From positions 1 to 64,000 of the forward strand of contig UQCR01000014.1 in assembly GCA_900539655.1 (NCBI GenBank): a stretch of DNA of 64,000 nucleotides. Direction: 5' to 3'. Source of the DNA: an uncultured Robinsoniella sp. GTDB taxonomy: Bacteria; Bacillota; Clostridia; Lachnospirales; Lachnospiraceae. How positions within the stretch are numbered: the stretch's first letter is position 1; each line of letters begins with the position of its first letter. Position numbers and translations under genes: made by a program. Shown in pieces: positions 24,388-33,333 of the stretch. The notes below the pieces were generated by a model. It ran no database searches. It was given only the letters and a program-made list of their open reading frames with translations, and was not told the origin of the DNA.

Positions 24388-26382
24388 TTAATATTGGATA
24401 CTAATCATATTATGTCCCTTAATTTCCTGCAAAGTAAAGGTAATATACTGTCCTTCCTGTTTAAAGGAGAGGGCAAGGTTTTCCGGTACAAGAGATACGG
24501 ACTGAACCGTTTTGTCTCCCACATAAATTTTCATTGTGATCATGTACAATGGAATAATATCTTCTACCGTATAAATGTCTTCGGAACGTTTCTCTGTAAT
24601 ATAATGCAGTAAGTGAAGAATATCGCGGTTCTCTGCTTTCTGGTGATTCAGTGATGAAATCAGCGTGGAAGGGCCATCATGTTTTACCAGCTTGTGTTCC
24701 AATAATAAGTCCAGAGCATCTTTCACCATCAGTTTGCACCATCTCGCTGCATTTTTACGATAGAGGTGGAAGATCGGATGTGAGAAATATACGGCATTGC
24801 CATTTCTCGTAACAGCCGGATAACCTGCTTTTCCGGATGACGGAGCGTGCTGATGAGAGCAGAAGGTATTGCCAATACGGTCAAAATAAGGTTCTATTTT
24901 ATCCATTATCACTTCGGCTCCTGCCGGTTCCACATCAAATCCTCTTAAATACATGACAAATTCTTCTTTGGGAAGATCCTTGCCTATCACTTCATTCGGC
25001 ATGACAAATTCACGGTAAAACTTAGATTCACCCAGATATTTCACGCCATAAATATTTTCACTTCCATCCTTAGGAATACAGGAATCAAAGGAACCAATTA
25101 CTTTTCCGCCTCCGGCAATATAATCTTTTATCACCTTATCCAAATCCGCATTGTAGTAAATACAATCCGGTAAGATCACAACTTTATATTGCTCCATCGG
25201 CATCTGACTGTCAATGATGTCAAACTGGTAGGATAATTCCTGAAGCATACGAACCGTACCGATCAGGGAGGGGGAAATACCCAGATCGTATTCTTCTTCC
25301 GGATAAAATTCTTCCGGTGTAAGTACTGCAATTTCTGCTACGGATGATGCACTGCGGCAATATGGTTCCTTTTCCTTAACGCTGCCATATACCTGCCCGA
25401 TCAGGTCATAGGCACCCTCGGATAATTTCCCATTCGGATGCAGCTGGTCACCAATAGAACAGCCTGCGCCCATTGCCAGCATACTAAAGCATTCCAGCTC
25501 CAGAGCCGCACGGTTTTTCAGAGAGTGGAAATCTCCCCAGTAAGTATGAAATTTACCGGTCATTCCGATCATCTCTTTTCCCAGATTTCTTGCATAACGG
25601 CTTGTTGCCGGGAAATGATCATATCCCCAACCGCCGCTTGGCAATGATTCCAGCTCTAAATGGCTATAGTCCTTGAAACTGTCCTTATAAGCAGGACCTA
25701 CATGGGAACTGTTATAGAATATACTTGCTTTCGCCGCCCTTTCACGGATGAATGCTGATATTTCAGACTTGAATTCTTCCAGCATATGTATGGAATAACG
25801 AAGGCGCGCTGCCTTGCTTTCCACATCCACGTGAAGCTCTTCCATCTTCTTAACGCAGTGCTCACATTTACAGTCAACCTGGAAAAGGATATCCATAAAG
25901 ATGCCATCCACATTGTCTGCACCTACCACATCGATCATATCTTCCAGATGTTCCTTGAAGAATTCACGATACCCGCTGTTCAGGCAGATGGTGTGGTAGA
26001 AATGAGGTGCCGGTACATGCTGGGTGTCGATATATTCACCGTTCTCATCCACAGCAAGCCATTCCGGATGTTCTCTCATGATACGTCCATCCCATTGTGC
26101 AGTGGTATAGATCGGCACTTTGATGCCTTTGTCATGGCATGCTTCGATCTGCTCCAATAACAGATTATGGTTTGTAAGATCCGGATGAATTAACTCCGGA
26201 AACTTTTTGGATGGATAATAGAGCCATCCATGGTGGCATCTTGCAAAACAGGTGATTGAATCTACATTTGCTTTCACCAGGGTGTCTGCAAAATCTTCTT
26301 TATTAAAATCTTTTCCTACTTCTGGTATATATTCACTGGTATGGAAGTCTAAATGAATTTGTCTGTATCTGATATTTCCCAC
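24388..26382 (-). CDS. GHL6-type glycoside hydrolase with beta-galactosidase trimerisation domain
   Basis: A 664-residue protein: an N-terminal (beta/alpha)8 barrel of the hypothetical glycoside hydrolase 6 type (about 5-330), with ARCHHGWLYYPS, DNVDGIFMDILFQVDC and a CKCEHC cysteine pair, then a Rossmann-like beta-galactosidase trimerisation domain (about 340-560). No signal peptide, so it acts on imported sugars. The start is best placed at GTG 26382, preceded by a perfect AGGAGG and 6 bases; an upstream ATG lies ahead of that site and lacks one. It is the last gene of the ABC transporter operon. The sugar specificity is unknown. Confidence 0.75.
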   Translation of the reverse strand: MGNIRYRQIHLDFHTSEYIPEVGKDFNKEDFADTLVKANVDSITCFARCHHGWLYYPSKKFPELIHPDLTNHNLLLEQIEACHDKGIKVPIYTTAQWDGRIMREHPEWLAVDENGEYIDTQHVPAPHFYHTICLNSGYREFFKEHLEDMIDVVGADNVDGIFMDILFQVDCKCEHCVKKMEELHVDVESKAARLRYSIHMLEEFKSEISAFIRERAAKASIFYNSSHVGPAYKDSFKDYSHLELESLPSGGWGYDHFPATSRYARNLGKEMIGMTGKFHTYWGDFHSLKNRAALELECFSMLAMGAGCSIGDQLHPNGKLSEGAYDLIGQVYGSVKEKEPYCRSASSVAEIAVLTPEEFYPEEEYDLGISPSLIGTVRMLQELSYQFDIIDSQMPMEQYKVVILPDCIYYNADLDKVIKDYIAGGGKVIGSFDSCIPKDGSENIYGVKYLGESKFYREFVMPNEVIGKDLPKEEFVMYLRGFDVEPAGAEVIMDKIEPYFDRIGNTFCSHQHAPSSGKAGYPAVTRNGNAVYFSHPIFHLYRKNAARWCKLMVKDALDLLLEHKLVKHDGPSTLISSLNHQKAENRDILHLLHYITEKRSEDIYTVEDIIPLYMITMKIYVGDKTVQSVSLVPENLALSFKQEGQYITFTLQEIKGHNMISIQY

Positions 26383-26479
26383 GTAATTCCTCCTGATGTT
26401 TTCGCCCATCTCATCTCGTATAAAATACTGCCGGGCATATATTTAGAATTATATCTGATTATTCAGCTGATAGCATTCC

Positions 26480-27331
26480 TTATTCTTTTACTGCTCCCGC
26501 TGATAAACCGCTCTCTACTTTTTCCTGGAATAACAGGTATAATACAAGCGGCACTACTACTGTTATAACAATTGCAGCCATTAATAGACCGTGTTCACTT
26601 CCACGCTCTCCGTTGAAGTTCAGCAATCCTAAGGCAATTGGTTTTAATTTTTTATCATTGATGAACAACAGAGGGAATAAAATGTTGTTCCATGCACCCA
26701 GGAAGTTGAAGATGGATATTGTGGACAAAGCCGGAACCGATAGGGGCAGCATAACTTTGCGGTAAATCTGGAAATAAGTCGCACCATCAATTAATGCTGC
26801 TTCTTCAAGGGATTTGTTAACCCCTTTCATAAAGTTGGTCGTTACAATAATACTGAACGGAAGATTAAAGGCAACGTAGATCATGATCAGTGCCGGTATA
26901 TTATTTTTCAGGTTTAATGCTCCGATAATATAGGAAACCGGAACCAGTACCGTATGTACCGGAATCATCATACCCACCATAAAGAATACACTTAAAAATC
27001 CGTTTATTTTAAAATCAAATCTGGAAAGCATAAATGCTGCCATAGATGCCACAATCGCCAGTACGATAACCGTAGCACCTGCCTGAATAATACTGTTCAG
27101 GAAATACTGGCCCATGTTGGCGCCGTTCCAGGCATCTACGTAGTTTTTCCACTGAAATACTTCCGGAAGCGCAAATGGCTTAGAGAAGATTTCTACTTTT
27201 GTTTTTACAGAAGACAACAAGGTGAAAACCATTGGCATTGCAAACATAATTGCATTTGCAATCAGGAATAAATACATTACCACGGTACCCACTGTTATTT
27301 TTTTACGTTCTTTTTTCACTTTGTTTTTCAT
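26480..27331 (-). CDS. Sugar ABC transporter permease (MalG/AraQ type)
   Basis: A 283-residue inner-membrane protein with six predicted spans and the permease EAA loop EEAALIDGATYFQIYRKVMLPLS-like segment near 190-215, which contacts the ATPase. The family is MalG/AraQ/LacG. AGGAGG lies 6 bases before the ATG. It pairs with the permease gene 10 bases upstream and the binding protein before it. No ATPase gene is in the operon, so a shared MsmK-type ATPase encoded elsewhere probably energises uptake. Confidence 0.92.
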   Translation of the reverse strand: MKNKVKKERKKITVGTVVMYLFLIANAIMFAMPMVFTLLSSVKTKVEIFSKPFALPEVFQWKNYVDAWNGANMGQYFLNSIIQAGATVIVLAIVASMAAFMLSRFDFKINGFLSVFFMVGMMIPVHTVLVPVSYIIGALNLKNNIPALIMIYVAFNLPFSIIVTTNFMKGVNKSLEEAALIDGATYFQIYRKVMLPLSVPALSTISIFNFLGAWNNILFPLLFINDKKLKPIALGLLNFNGERGSEHGLLMAAIVITVVVPLVLYLLFQEKVESGLSAGAVKE

Positions 27332-27341
27332 GGTATACCTC

Positions 27342-28223
27342 CTAGTTCTCTTTGCTGCTCATAAGCTTATTACTGATTAAAGTACCCCCCAGACAGATAA
27401 CCAGTATGATAATACCAATTGCACTGCCAAGTCCGTAATGACTGTATTTGAATGCTTCGTTATACATAAGCGTGGTCGGCAGATTGGTAAGTCCGTTTGG
27501 TCCTCCGCCGGTCATTGCAAATACCAGGTCGAATACTTTTACAGATCCGATGATATCCAGTAAGATACACATAGAAATAGTAGGTTTCATCATTGGTACC
27601 GTGATTTTAAAGAACTGCTGCACTTTGGTAGCACCGTCAATGGATGCTGCTTCATACAAGTCTTCCGGTATAGTAGTAAGCCCAGCGAGTAAAATAACCA
27701 TGAAGTATCCAACGCCCGCCCAGATATTAACAAATACAATTACGTTCATTGCAGATGCAGGATTTACAAGCCACGGAGTAACCATATCTGAAAGTCCGAT
27801 TACTTTTAATAAAGCATTGAATGATCCTGTTGGCATAAATACGAAATACCACATCAGACCTACTGCAGTTAACGGGAATACGGTAGGTACAAAGAACAAT
27901 GCCTTAAATACACGGTATCCCTTACATTTTGTGTTAATTGCCACTGCCATTAAAAGAGCAATCGGCGTATGGAAAATAACACTGAATACTACCATCTTAA
28001 GCATGTTTTTAAGTGCAAGAATAAAATCAGGATTCTTAAATGCATTTGCATAATTCTGGAATCCTACAAATTTCAGTTCTGATCCTGCGATTCCACTCCA
28101 TTCAATAAAGGAAAAATAAACGGCTCCGATCAATGGAATGATCTGAAACAGAAGATAAATCACTAATGCAGGAACGATAAATAGAAAGATATAAAATTTG
28201 GTCTTGTTACTTTTTAGTTTCAT
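27342..28223 (-). CDS. Sugar ABC transporter permease (MalF/LacF type)
   Basis: A 293-residue protein with six membrane spans (the first at about 10-32, FYIFLFIVPALVIYLLFQ) and an EAA loop YEAASIDGATKVQQFFKITVP. The start at 28223 (MKLKSNK) is chosen: AGGAGG lies 12 bases upstream; the reading frame runs nine codons further to a TTG that lies before the ribosome site. It is separated from the binding-protein gene by 177 bases with two strong hairpins that probably lower its expression relative to the binding protein. Confidence 0.9.
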   Translation of the reverse strand: MKLKSNKTKFYIFLFIVPALVIYLLFQIIPLIGAVYFSFIEWSGIAGSELKFVGFQNYANAFKNPDFILALKNMLKMVVFSVIFHTPIALLMAVAINTKCKGYRVFKALFFVPTVFPLTAVGLMWYFVFMPTGSFNALLKVIGLSDMVTPWLVNPASAMNVIVFVNIWAGVGYFMVILLAGLTTIPEDLYEAASIDGATKVQQFFKITVPMMKPTISMCILLDIIGSVKVFDLVFAMTGGGPNGLTNLPTTLMYNEAFKYSHYGLGSAIGIIILVICLGGTLISNKLMSSKEN

Positions 28224-28248
28224 TCGTATCTTTGTCCTCCTTTTAGAC

Positions 28249-28331
28249 AAAAAATTTCACAATTCAATTTAAAGCACACCGCATCAGCGTGGTATCATTA
28301 ACATACTCAAAAGTGAATTGTGAAATTTTTT
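28249..28331 (-). promoter_or_regulatory. 18-bp intercistronic stem between binding protein and permease
   Basis: Arms 28249-28266 and 28314-28331 are perfectly complementary over 18 bases (AAAAAATTTCACAATTCA). On the minus strand the descending arm ends in a T-run, so it can act as a leaky terminator. Confidence 0.7.
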
Positions 28332-28333
28332 AT

Positions 28334-28361
28334 ATACTGCCGGAGAATACCCCGGCAGTAT
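28334..28361 (-). promoter_or_regulatory. Second intercistronic hairpin after binding-protein gene
   Basis: ATACTGCCGG/CCGGCAGTAT, 10 bp with an 8-base loop, begins 40 bases past the binding-protein stop. With no U-tract it is probably an mRNA 3'-end stabiliser. Confidence 0.65.
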
Positions 28362-28400
28362 CTGAATTTATGAATTTAATTTACTGACTGATACCCCGCA

Positions 28401-29804
28401 TTATTTTGCGTTGTTGTCAACCTCGCTCTGAATCTCCTGTGCAGCTGCCTCTGCTGTTGCACCGGTAAACATACTTACGATAGAGTTTCTGGTTCTGTCC
28501 TGCATGGATGTTAATGGATCAAAGTCGAATACGTCAACACCGATACCTGTAGAGGTTCCACCTAATTTTACATTTTCAACAAATAATGGAGAACATTTGC
28601 TTTCGTCAAGATCGATATCTGTTCTTGGGATTAAGAAAGCAGCTTCTTCTGCATATCTCTTAGCAGCATCTTTGTTTGTCAGCATTTTTAATAATTCAAT
28701 TGTCAGGTCTAATTCTTTTCCCTGTAATTTACCGCTTACCATATATGGGCTTAATGTCTGCATATCTTCGTTTTTAAATTCCTCTTTCTCTTCGAAATAT
28801 GGGAATTTTGCAACTTTGACGCTGTCAGATACAGGTGTTTTTTCTTTATCTGTAAAGGTTCCGATGTTCCATGGTCCAGTGATAACCATTGCCGCTTCAC
28901 CCTGCTGGAACTGTGTCATAGCGATATCATCTGTGATACCTGCTGCACTTGCATCGAATGCACCTAAATCAATTAAGTCTTTTTCTTTCTGTAAGGTTTC
29001 AACTACATCACTGTCTGTCCATTTCTTTTCACGGGTTCCAAGCAGTTTAGCTGCTTCTGTTCCTAACCATTTGTAGAAGATCTGGTCATGTAAATGTCCT
29101 GCCATGTAAGTACTCTGAGCTCCCATAGCAATCGGGATAACACCGCTGTCTTTTAATTTTGTAATAGCATCTGTAAATTCTGACCATGTCTCCGGGAATT
29201 TATCAATGCCTGCTGCTTTAAATAAATCTTCGTTATAATATACACCGATCAGTCCGGATTCCATTGGTACTGCGTAAGTTCCTTCCTGTCCCGGTACCTG
29301 GTAGTAAGCAAGGGATCCTTCTGTAAATCCGCCGCCCCATTCTTTATCTTCATCTAAATACGGCTGAAGATTTAAGATCATACCGTTATCAATATACTCA
29401 GATAGGTTTGCAACACCCTGGATTCTAAAGATATTAGCCATCGTTCCGGATGCAATATCAGTAGAGAGAATATTGTTAAATGCAGACTCATCACTCTGGG
29501 AATCATCCACGATTGTTACTTCCGGATGTTTTTCCTTGAACTCATTGATGATATCGTTATAGATATTAACCTGAGTTGTAGTTCCTGCCATTCTGGTCAG
29601 AAGACGGATCGTAACTTTTTCACCATCACCGGATCCTTCTGATTTTGCTGCATCTGTTCCATCAGCTGCTTTTGTTTCCCCAGCTGCCTGTGTATCACCT
29701 GCTGCTTTTGTTTCCTTTGTGTCAGATGAACTGCCGCATCCAGCCAAAGCTCCAACGCACATTGCACTTGCCAGTAATAATGCTGTTACTTTTTTCATTC
29801 TCAT
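28401..29804 (-). CDS. Sugar ABC transporter substrate-binding lipoprotein
   Basis: A 467-residue extracytoplasmic solute-binding protein (family 1). A lipoprotein signal ends in LAGC with the acylated Cys23, followed by a Ser/Thr/Ala-rich linker (about 24-60) and the two-lobed binding fold. GGAGGAG is 8 bases before the first ATG. It is the first gene of the operon with both permeases and the GHL6 hydrolase, and lies divergent from the histidine kinase gene. Its ligand is unknown. Confidence 0.93.
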   Translation of the reverse strand: MRMKKVTALLLASAMCVGALAGCGSSSDTKETKAAGDTQAAGETKAADGTDAAKSEGSGDGEKVTIRLLTRMAGTTTQVNIYNDIINEFKEKHPEVTIVDDSQSDESAFNNILSTDIASGTMANIFRIQGVANLSEYIDNGMILNLQPYLDEDKEWGGGFTEGSLAYYQVPGQEGTYAVPMESGLIGVYYNEDLFKAAGIDKFPETWSEFTDAITKLKDSGVIPIAMGAQSTYMAGHLHDQIFYKWLGTEAAKLLGTREKKWTDSDVVETLQKEKDLIDLGAFDASAAGITDDIAMTQFQQGEAAMVITGPWNIGTFTDKEKTPVSDSVKVAKFPYFEEKEEFKNEDMQTLSPYMVSGKLQGKELDLTIELLKMLTNKDAAKRYAEEAAFLIPRTDIDLDESKCSPLFVENVKLGGTSTGIGVDVFDFDPLTSMQDRTRNSIVSMFTGATAEAAAQEIQSEVDNNAK

Positions 29805-30040
29805 TGCTTCTTCTCCTCCGTTTTTTATATTTTTTTAAGTTTTCATTTCTTAAGTCTTTATCATTATAAAAAATTTTCCTTGAAATTAGAATGGTCATTT
29901 TCTATTTTTTTTGTACATTTTGCATTTCATTTACAAAAAGCAGATTCCTTACGTAGACTTTTTGTCTAAAATAATATAATATAAGGAAGATAATAGGAGA
30001 TACTAAAATTCTCTTTATTTATAGGAAAGGACTTTTTTTA

Positions 30041-31777
30041 ATGAATAAGAAAAAATCTGCTTCGATACAATCTAAATTTTTCCTGAGCAGTGCAGGCATT
30101 GCCATTGCGTTTATGGTTGTTTTGCTTATGAGTACCTCTTTCATATTTTACAAACATTTTATCAGCCTGGAAACAAACTCCGCTCTGCGACAGTTAGATT
30201 ATATATCTTCTCAGCTAGATTATTATTTGACATCTACCAAAAATTATTCGAAAACAATCATAATAGATAATACGGTGCAGTCTCTCATGCGAAAATACAA
30301 AGATAATCGTCCCGGCTTTAATGCTGACGATAAAAGGAATATAACCGGACAAATTAACCGCATTGTACAGGCTACCCCATTTATACATGCTGTTACCATA
30401 TACTCTTCTGACAAAGATATGGTAGCTACTACAGAAATCTATCCTTACGATACGACTCTGGAAGGCGTTCCTGTGGATTCAGAAGCAGTTTGGGTACTAC
30501 GCACAAAGCACCCGCAGACTAACCGTTATCAAAATATGGCTGGCGGTTCTTTTGTCCGGCCCCTTTTCCATTACCAGACTGCTGCCCTATTGGGATATAT
30601 CGAGATCTCCATACCGGAACATACGATTTCTCAGATATACCGGGATAAAGTTACCGGCACAAACCATATATTTATGGCTGATGAAACCGGTAAAGTGCGA
30701 AGTTCCGATAATTCCATCAGCCTTGGCTCCCAGTATGATTCTTTTTCTTTACTAAAGCCCACTACCGGAGATGAATCCAGATTTACGTCCCATTCGATTA
30801 TATTATATAAATATTTTCCTACCCTTGACTGGTACATTATTAACGAGATCAACCTTCTGGATTTTATCAAACCAACCATGTTTTTGTTTTTTATCACCAT
30901 GATGATCACATTGGTATGTATCGCAGTGTGCATCTACGTATCCCATAAAGTATCCCATACGATCAGCTCGCCTATCGACCATCTGATCCATCACACCCGG
31001 ACCATCAAGGAAGGAAGCTGGACACCCGTACAGGAAGAATGCAGTGATACGGAGATCGGCGAGTTATTCAAAGCTTTTAACAGCATGATAACTGCGCAGG
31101 AAAAATTAAAGAATGACCTGTTGGAATCCCAGAAAATGAAAACTAAAATTTCTCTGGATCTGCTCCAGCAACAGGTAAATCCACATTTTCTCTATAACAC
31201 CCTGGATAATATATGTTCTCTTGCCGAAATTGATGAAAAAGAAACATTGATAGATATTGTCATGAATTTATCTACTTTTTACAGGGAAGGCTTGAGTAAT
31301 GGTAAATTTTACATTACAATAAAGGAAGAGCTGGAAATCACAGAAGCTTATCTTCACATTATGCAGGTACGCTACTTCAACAAATTTGATTACTATATCC
31401 ACTGTCCCGCTTCATTGTATGAATATCCCTGCCTGAAGCTGCTTCTGCAGCCCATTGTGGAAAATAGTATTTATCACGGTATCAAGGAACTTGAATATAA
31501 AGGTATTCTGGAAATCATGGTCACAGAATATGAGGACGCTATCCGGATTGTTGTACAGGACAACGGCATTGGTCTTACCAAAGAAGCTTATGACCAGATA
31601 TGGCTGGCTGGCAGCGACCACTTTGGCATCAAGAACATCCACCAGCGTATCCAGCTTTATTATGGGCTGGAATATGGTCTGGAGATCACCAACCGCTCCG
31701 AGGGAGGTTGTATCACAACAATTACAATTGGAAAGGAGGCAGCAAATCAAAATGGCCTTAAATCTTCTGATCGCTGA
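30041..31777 (+). CDS. YesM-type sensor histidine kinase (GHL6 locus)
   Basis: A 578-residue membrane kinase. Span 1 at about 13-36, an extracellular Cache-like sensor to about 283, span 2 at about 284-306, HAMP, then the HisKA_7/His_kinase domain with phospho-acceptor His382 (QQVNPHFLYNTLDN), and the N (VENSIYHG) and G (DNGIGL) boxes of the ATPase. YesM kinases sense extracellular sugar, often through the binding protein of the adjacent ABC system. Its last 26 bases overlap the response-regulator gene, so the two are translationally coupled. It is divergent from the binding-protein gene. Confidence 0.93.
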   Translation: MNKKKSASIQSKFFLSSAGIAIAFMVVLLMSTSFIFYKHFISLETNSALRQLDYISSQLDYYLTSTKNYSKTIIIDNTVQSLMRKYKDNRPGFNADDKRNITGQINRIVQATPFIHAVTIYSSDKDMVATTEIYPYDTTLEGVPVDSEAVWVLRTKHPQTNRYQNMAGGSFVRPLFHYQTAALLGYIEISIPEHTISQIYRDKVTGTNHIFMADETGKVRSSDNSISLGSQYDSFSLLKPTTGDESRFTSHSIILYKYFPTLDWYIINEINLLDFIKPTMFLFFITMMITLVCIAVCIYVSHKVSHTISSPIDHLIHHTRTIKEGSWTPVQEECSDTEIGELFKAFNSMITAQEKLKNDLLESQKMKTKISLDLLQQQVNPHFLYNTLDNICSLAEIDEKETLIDIVMNLSTFYREGLSNGKFYITIKEELEITEAYLHIMQVRYFNKFDYYIHCPASLYEYPCLKLLLQPIVENSIYHGIKELEYKGILEIMVTEYEDAIRIVVQDNGIGLTKEAYDQIWLAGSDHFGIKNIHQRIQLYYGLEYGLEITNRSEGGCITTITIGKEAANQNGLKSSDR

Positions 31778-33260
31778 CGATGAATATTTCATCCGGCAGC
31801 GCTTAAAAAAAATAATTCCCTGGACTGCTCTGAATCTGAACTTTATCGGTGAAGCAGAAAATGGACTGGAAGTTATGGAACTACTGGAGCATCATCCGGT
31901 GGATATTGTCATATTGGATATTAAAATGCCTAAAATGACAGGGATTCAGGCGGCTGAACAAATCCACGAGGATTACCCTCAGACAAAAATCATCATTTTA
32001 TCCGGCTATAATGACTTTGAATATGCCCGTACTGCCATGCGGTATGGAGTTACCGATTATCTGCTGAAACCAGTAGATACTCTGGTGTTAAAAAGTACTT
32101 TGGAGGATTGTATTGAAAAAATAGCTCTCTCCCGAAAACAGCACCGCCAAATTGAAAAACTTAACCATTATGAAAAATGTACTGCCCTTACAAATGTGCA
32201 AAACGGCTCTCTTGATATTCAGGCACTTTATACAAATTATCCGGAATTTTTACAAATTACCCATGCTCTCTATATCGGTGCTTTTGTATTTGAGGATACT
32301 GAGGTGGCGGTTCATCGGCTGATCACATCACTCCGGCTGAAAGGTTTCCAGTGTGAATACACCCAGGAAGCAGAGTATATTTATGTGCTGCAGATCTTTT
32401 TTACAGCCAGACAGGCATCTCATCATATTGGCAGCATATTAACTGAATTTGTGGAAAAGGAAAAGCATTTTGTATTTCTGAGCGTAGGCAACCTATTTGC
32501 CTTAACAGAAAGCTGGAACCCTTACTTCAAACGGGTTCTCCACGGTTTGAGCCAGCGCTATTTTTCAACAGGTTCAAATCTGCTGCTGGAGTACGCCGCT
32601 ACGCCGGAACCTGATTATTCCATTGATCTGCCTAAAATAAGGCAGAATATTACCTTACATCTCAATGGAAAAGATGAAAAAACATTTTCTGATTACATCG
32701 AAGAGTTGTTTTCATCCATTGAAAAGAAACACAGTGTTGACTATTTATACCTGATCGTAACGGAATTGTTTATGACTTTCCATATTTATTACCACATACT
32801 GGAGAACACGCCGCAGAATATCAATGAATTTATATCCTCCATACTGGATGAAGAATATACTCTGGATAGTTTAAAAAATACGGCAATCCACTACGGCTTG
32901 CAATGTATCCAGCAAAATGACACCTCCCCTTCGGATGTGGCTTTAAGCAAGAAACTGATGTCCTACATTGATGAACACTATCGTAATCAGGATTTATCGG
33001 TAGCTCAGATCGGCGATATCTTTCAGTTAAACCCCTCTTATATGGGCAGTGTATTTAAGAAAGTAAATGACATATCCATCCTTCAGTACATTACAAATGT
33101 ACGAATGGAAGCTTCTAAGCGCCTGCTGGAATCTAATCAATACAAGATTTCAGAAATTGCGGAACAGGTTGGCTACTCTGATGTATTTTATTTTAGCAAA
33201 CGTTTCAAAAAATCTTACGGATATTCTCCAAAAGATTATGCTCTTCGTAATAAAAATTAA
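31752..33260 (+). CDS. AraC-type response regulator (GHL6 locus)
   Basis: A 502-residue YesN-like regulator. The receiver domain is at 1-120 with phospho-acceptor Asp56 (ILDIKMP), acidic DDE at 9-11 and Lys106 (LLKPVD). A middle region (about 125-390) of unknown fold links to an AraC double helix-turn-helix (about 400-500, NPSYMGSVFKKVN, EQVGYSDVFYFSKRF). The start at 31752 lies inside the kinase gene with AAGGAGG 11 bases upstream. It should activate the divergent ABC transporter operon and possibly the DUF5722 gene downstream. Confidence 0.93.
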   Translation: MALNLLIADDEYFIRQRLKKIIPWTALNLNFIGEAENGLEVMELLEHHPVDIVILDIKMPKMTGIQAAEQIHEDYPQTKIIILSGYNDFEYARTAMRYGVTDYLLKPVDTLVLKSTLEDCIEKIALSRKQHRQIEKLNHYEKCTALTNVQNGSLDIQALYTNYPEFLQITHALYIGAFVFEDTEVAVHRLITSLRLKGFQCEYTQEAEYIYVLQIFFTARQASHHIGSILTEFVEKEKHFVFLSVGNLFALTESWNPYFKRVLHGLSQRYFSTGSNLLLEYAATPEPDYSIDLPKIRQNITLHLNGKDEKTFSDYIEELFSSIEKKHSVDYLYLIVTELFMTFHIYYHILENTPQNINEFISSILDEEYTLDSLKNTAIHYGLQCIQQNDTSPSDVALSKKLMSYIDEHYRNQDLSVAQIGDIFQLNPSYMGSVFKKVNDISILQYITNVRMEASKRLLESNQYKISEIAEQVGYSDVFYFSKRFKKSYGYSPKDYALRNKN

Positions 33261-33284
33261 CAGATTAAACTGAATAGCTTTTTA

Positions 33285-33319
33285 TGCGTAAAAAATACGC
33301 AGGTAGTCGAAAAACTACC
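33285..33319 (+). promoter_or_regulatory. Tandem small hairpins before DUF5722 gene
   Basis: TGCGTA/TACGCA (33285-33301) is directly followed by GGTAGT/ACTACC (33302-33319). They lie between the response regulator stop and the DUF5722 ribosome site, with no U-tract, and may modulate readthrough or translation. Confidence 0.45.
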
Positions 33320-33333
33320 AGATGGGAGATTAT

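Noticed and set aside
31455..31751. Response regulator starting 99 codons earlier
   Set aside because: That stretch is in the wrong frame of the kinase gene; the receiver domain begins exactly at ATG 31752 with AAGGAGG upstream.
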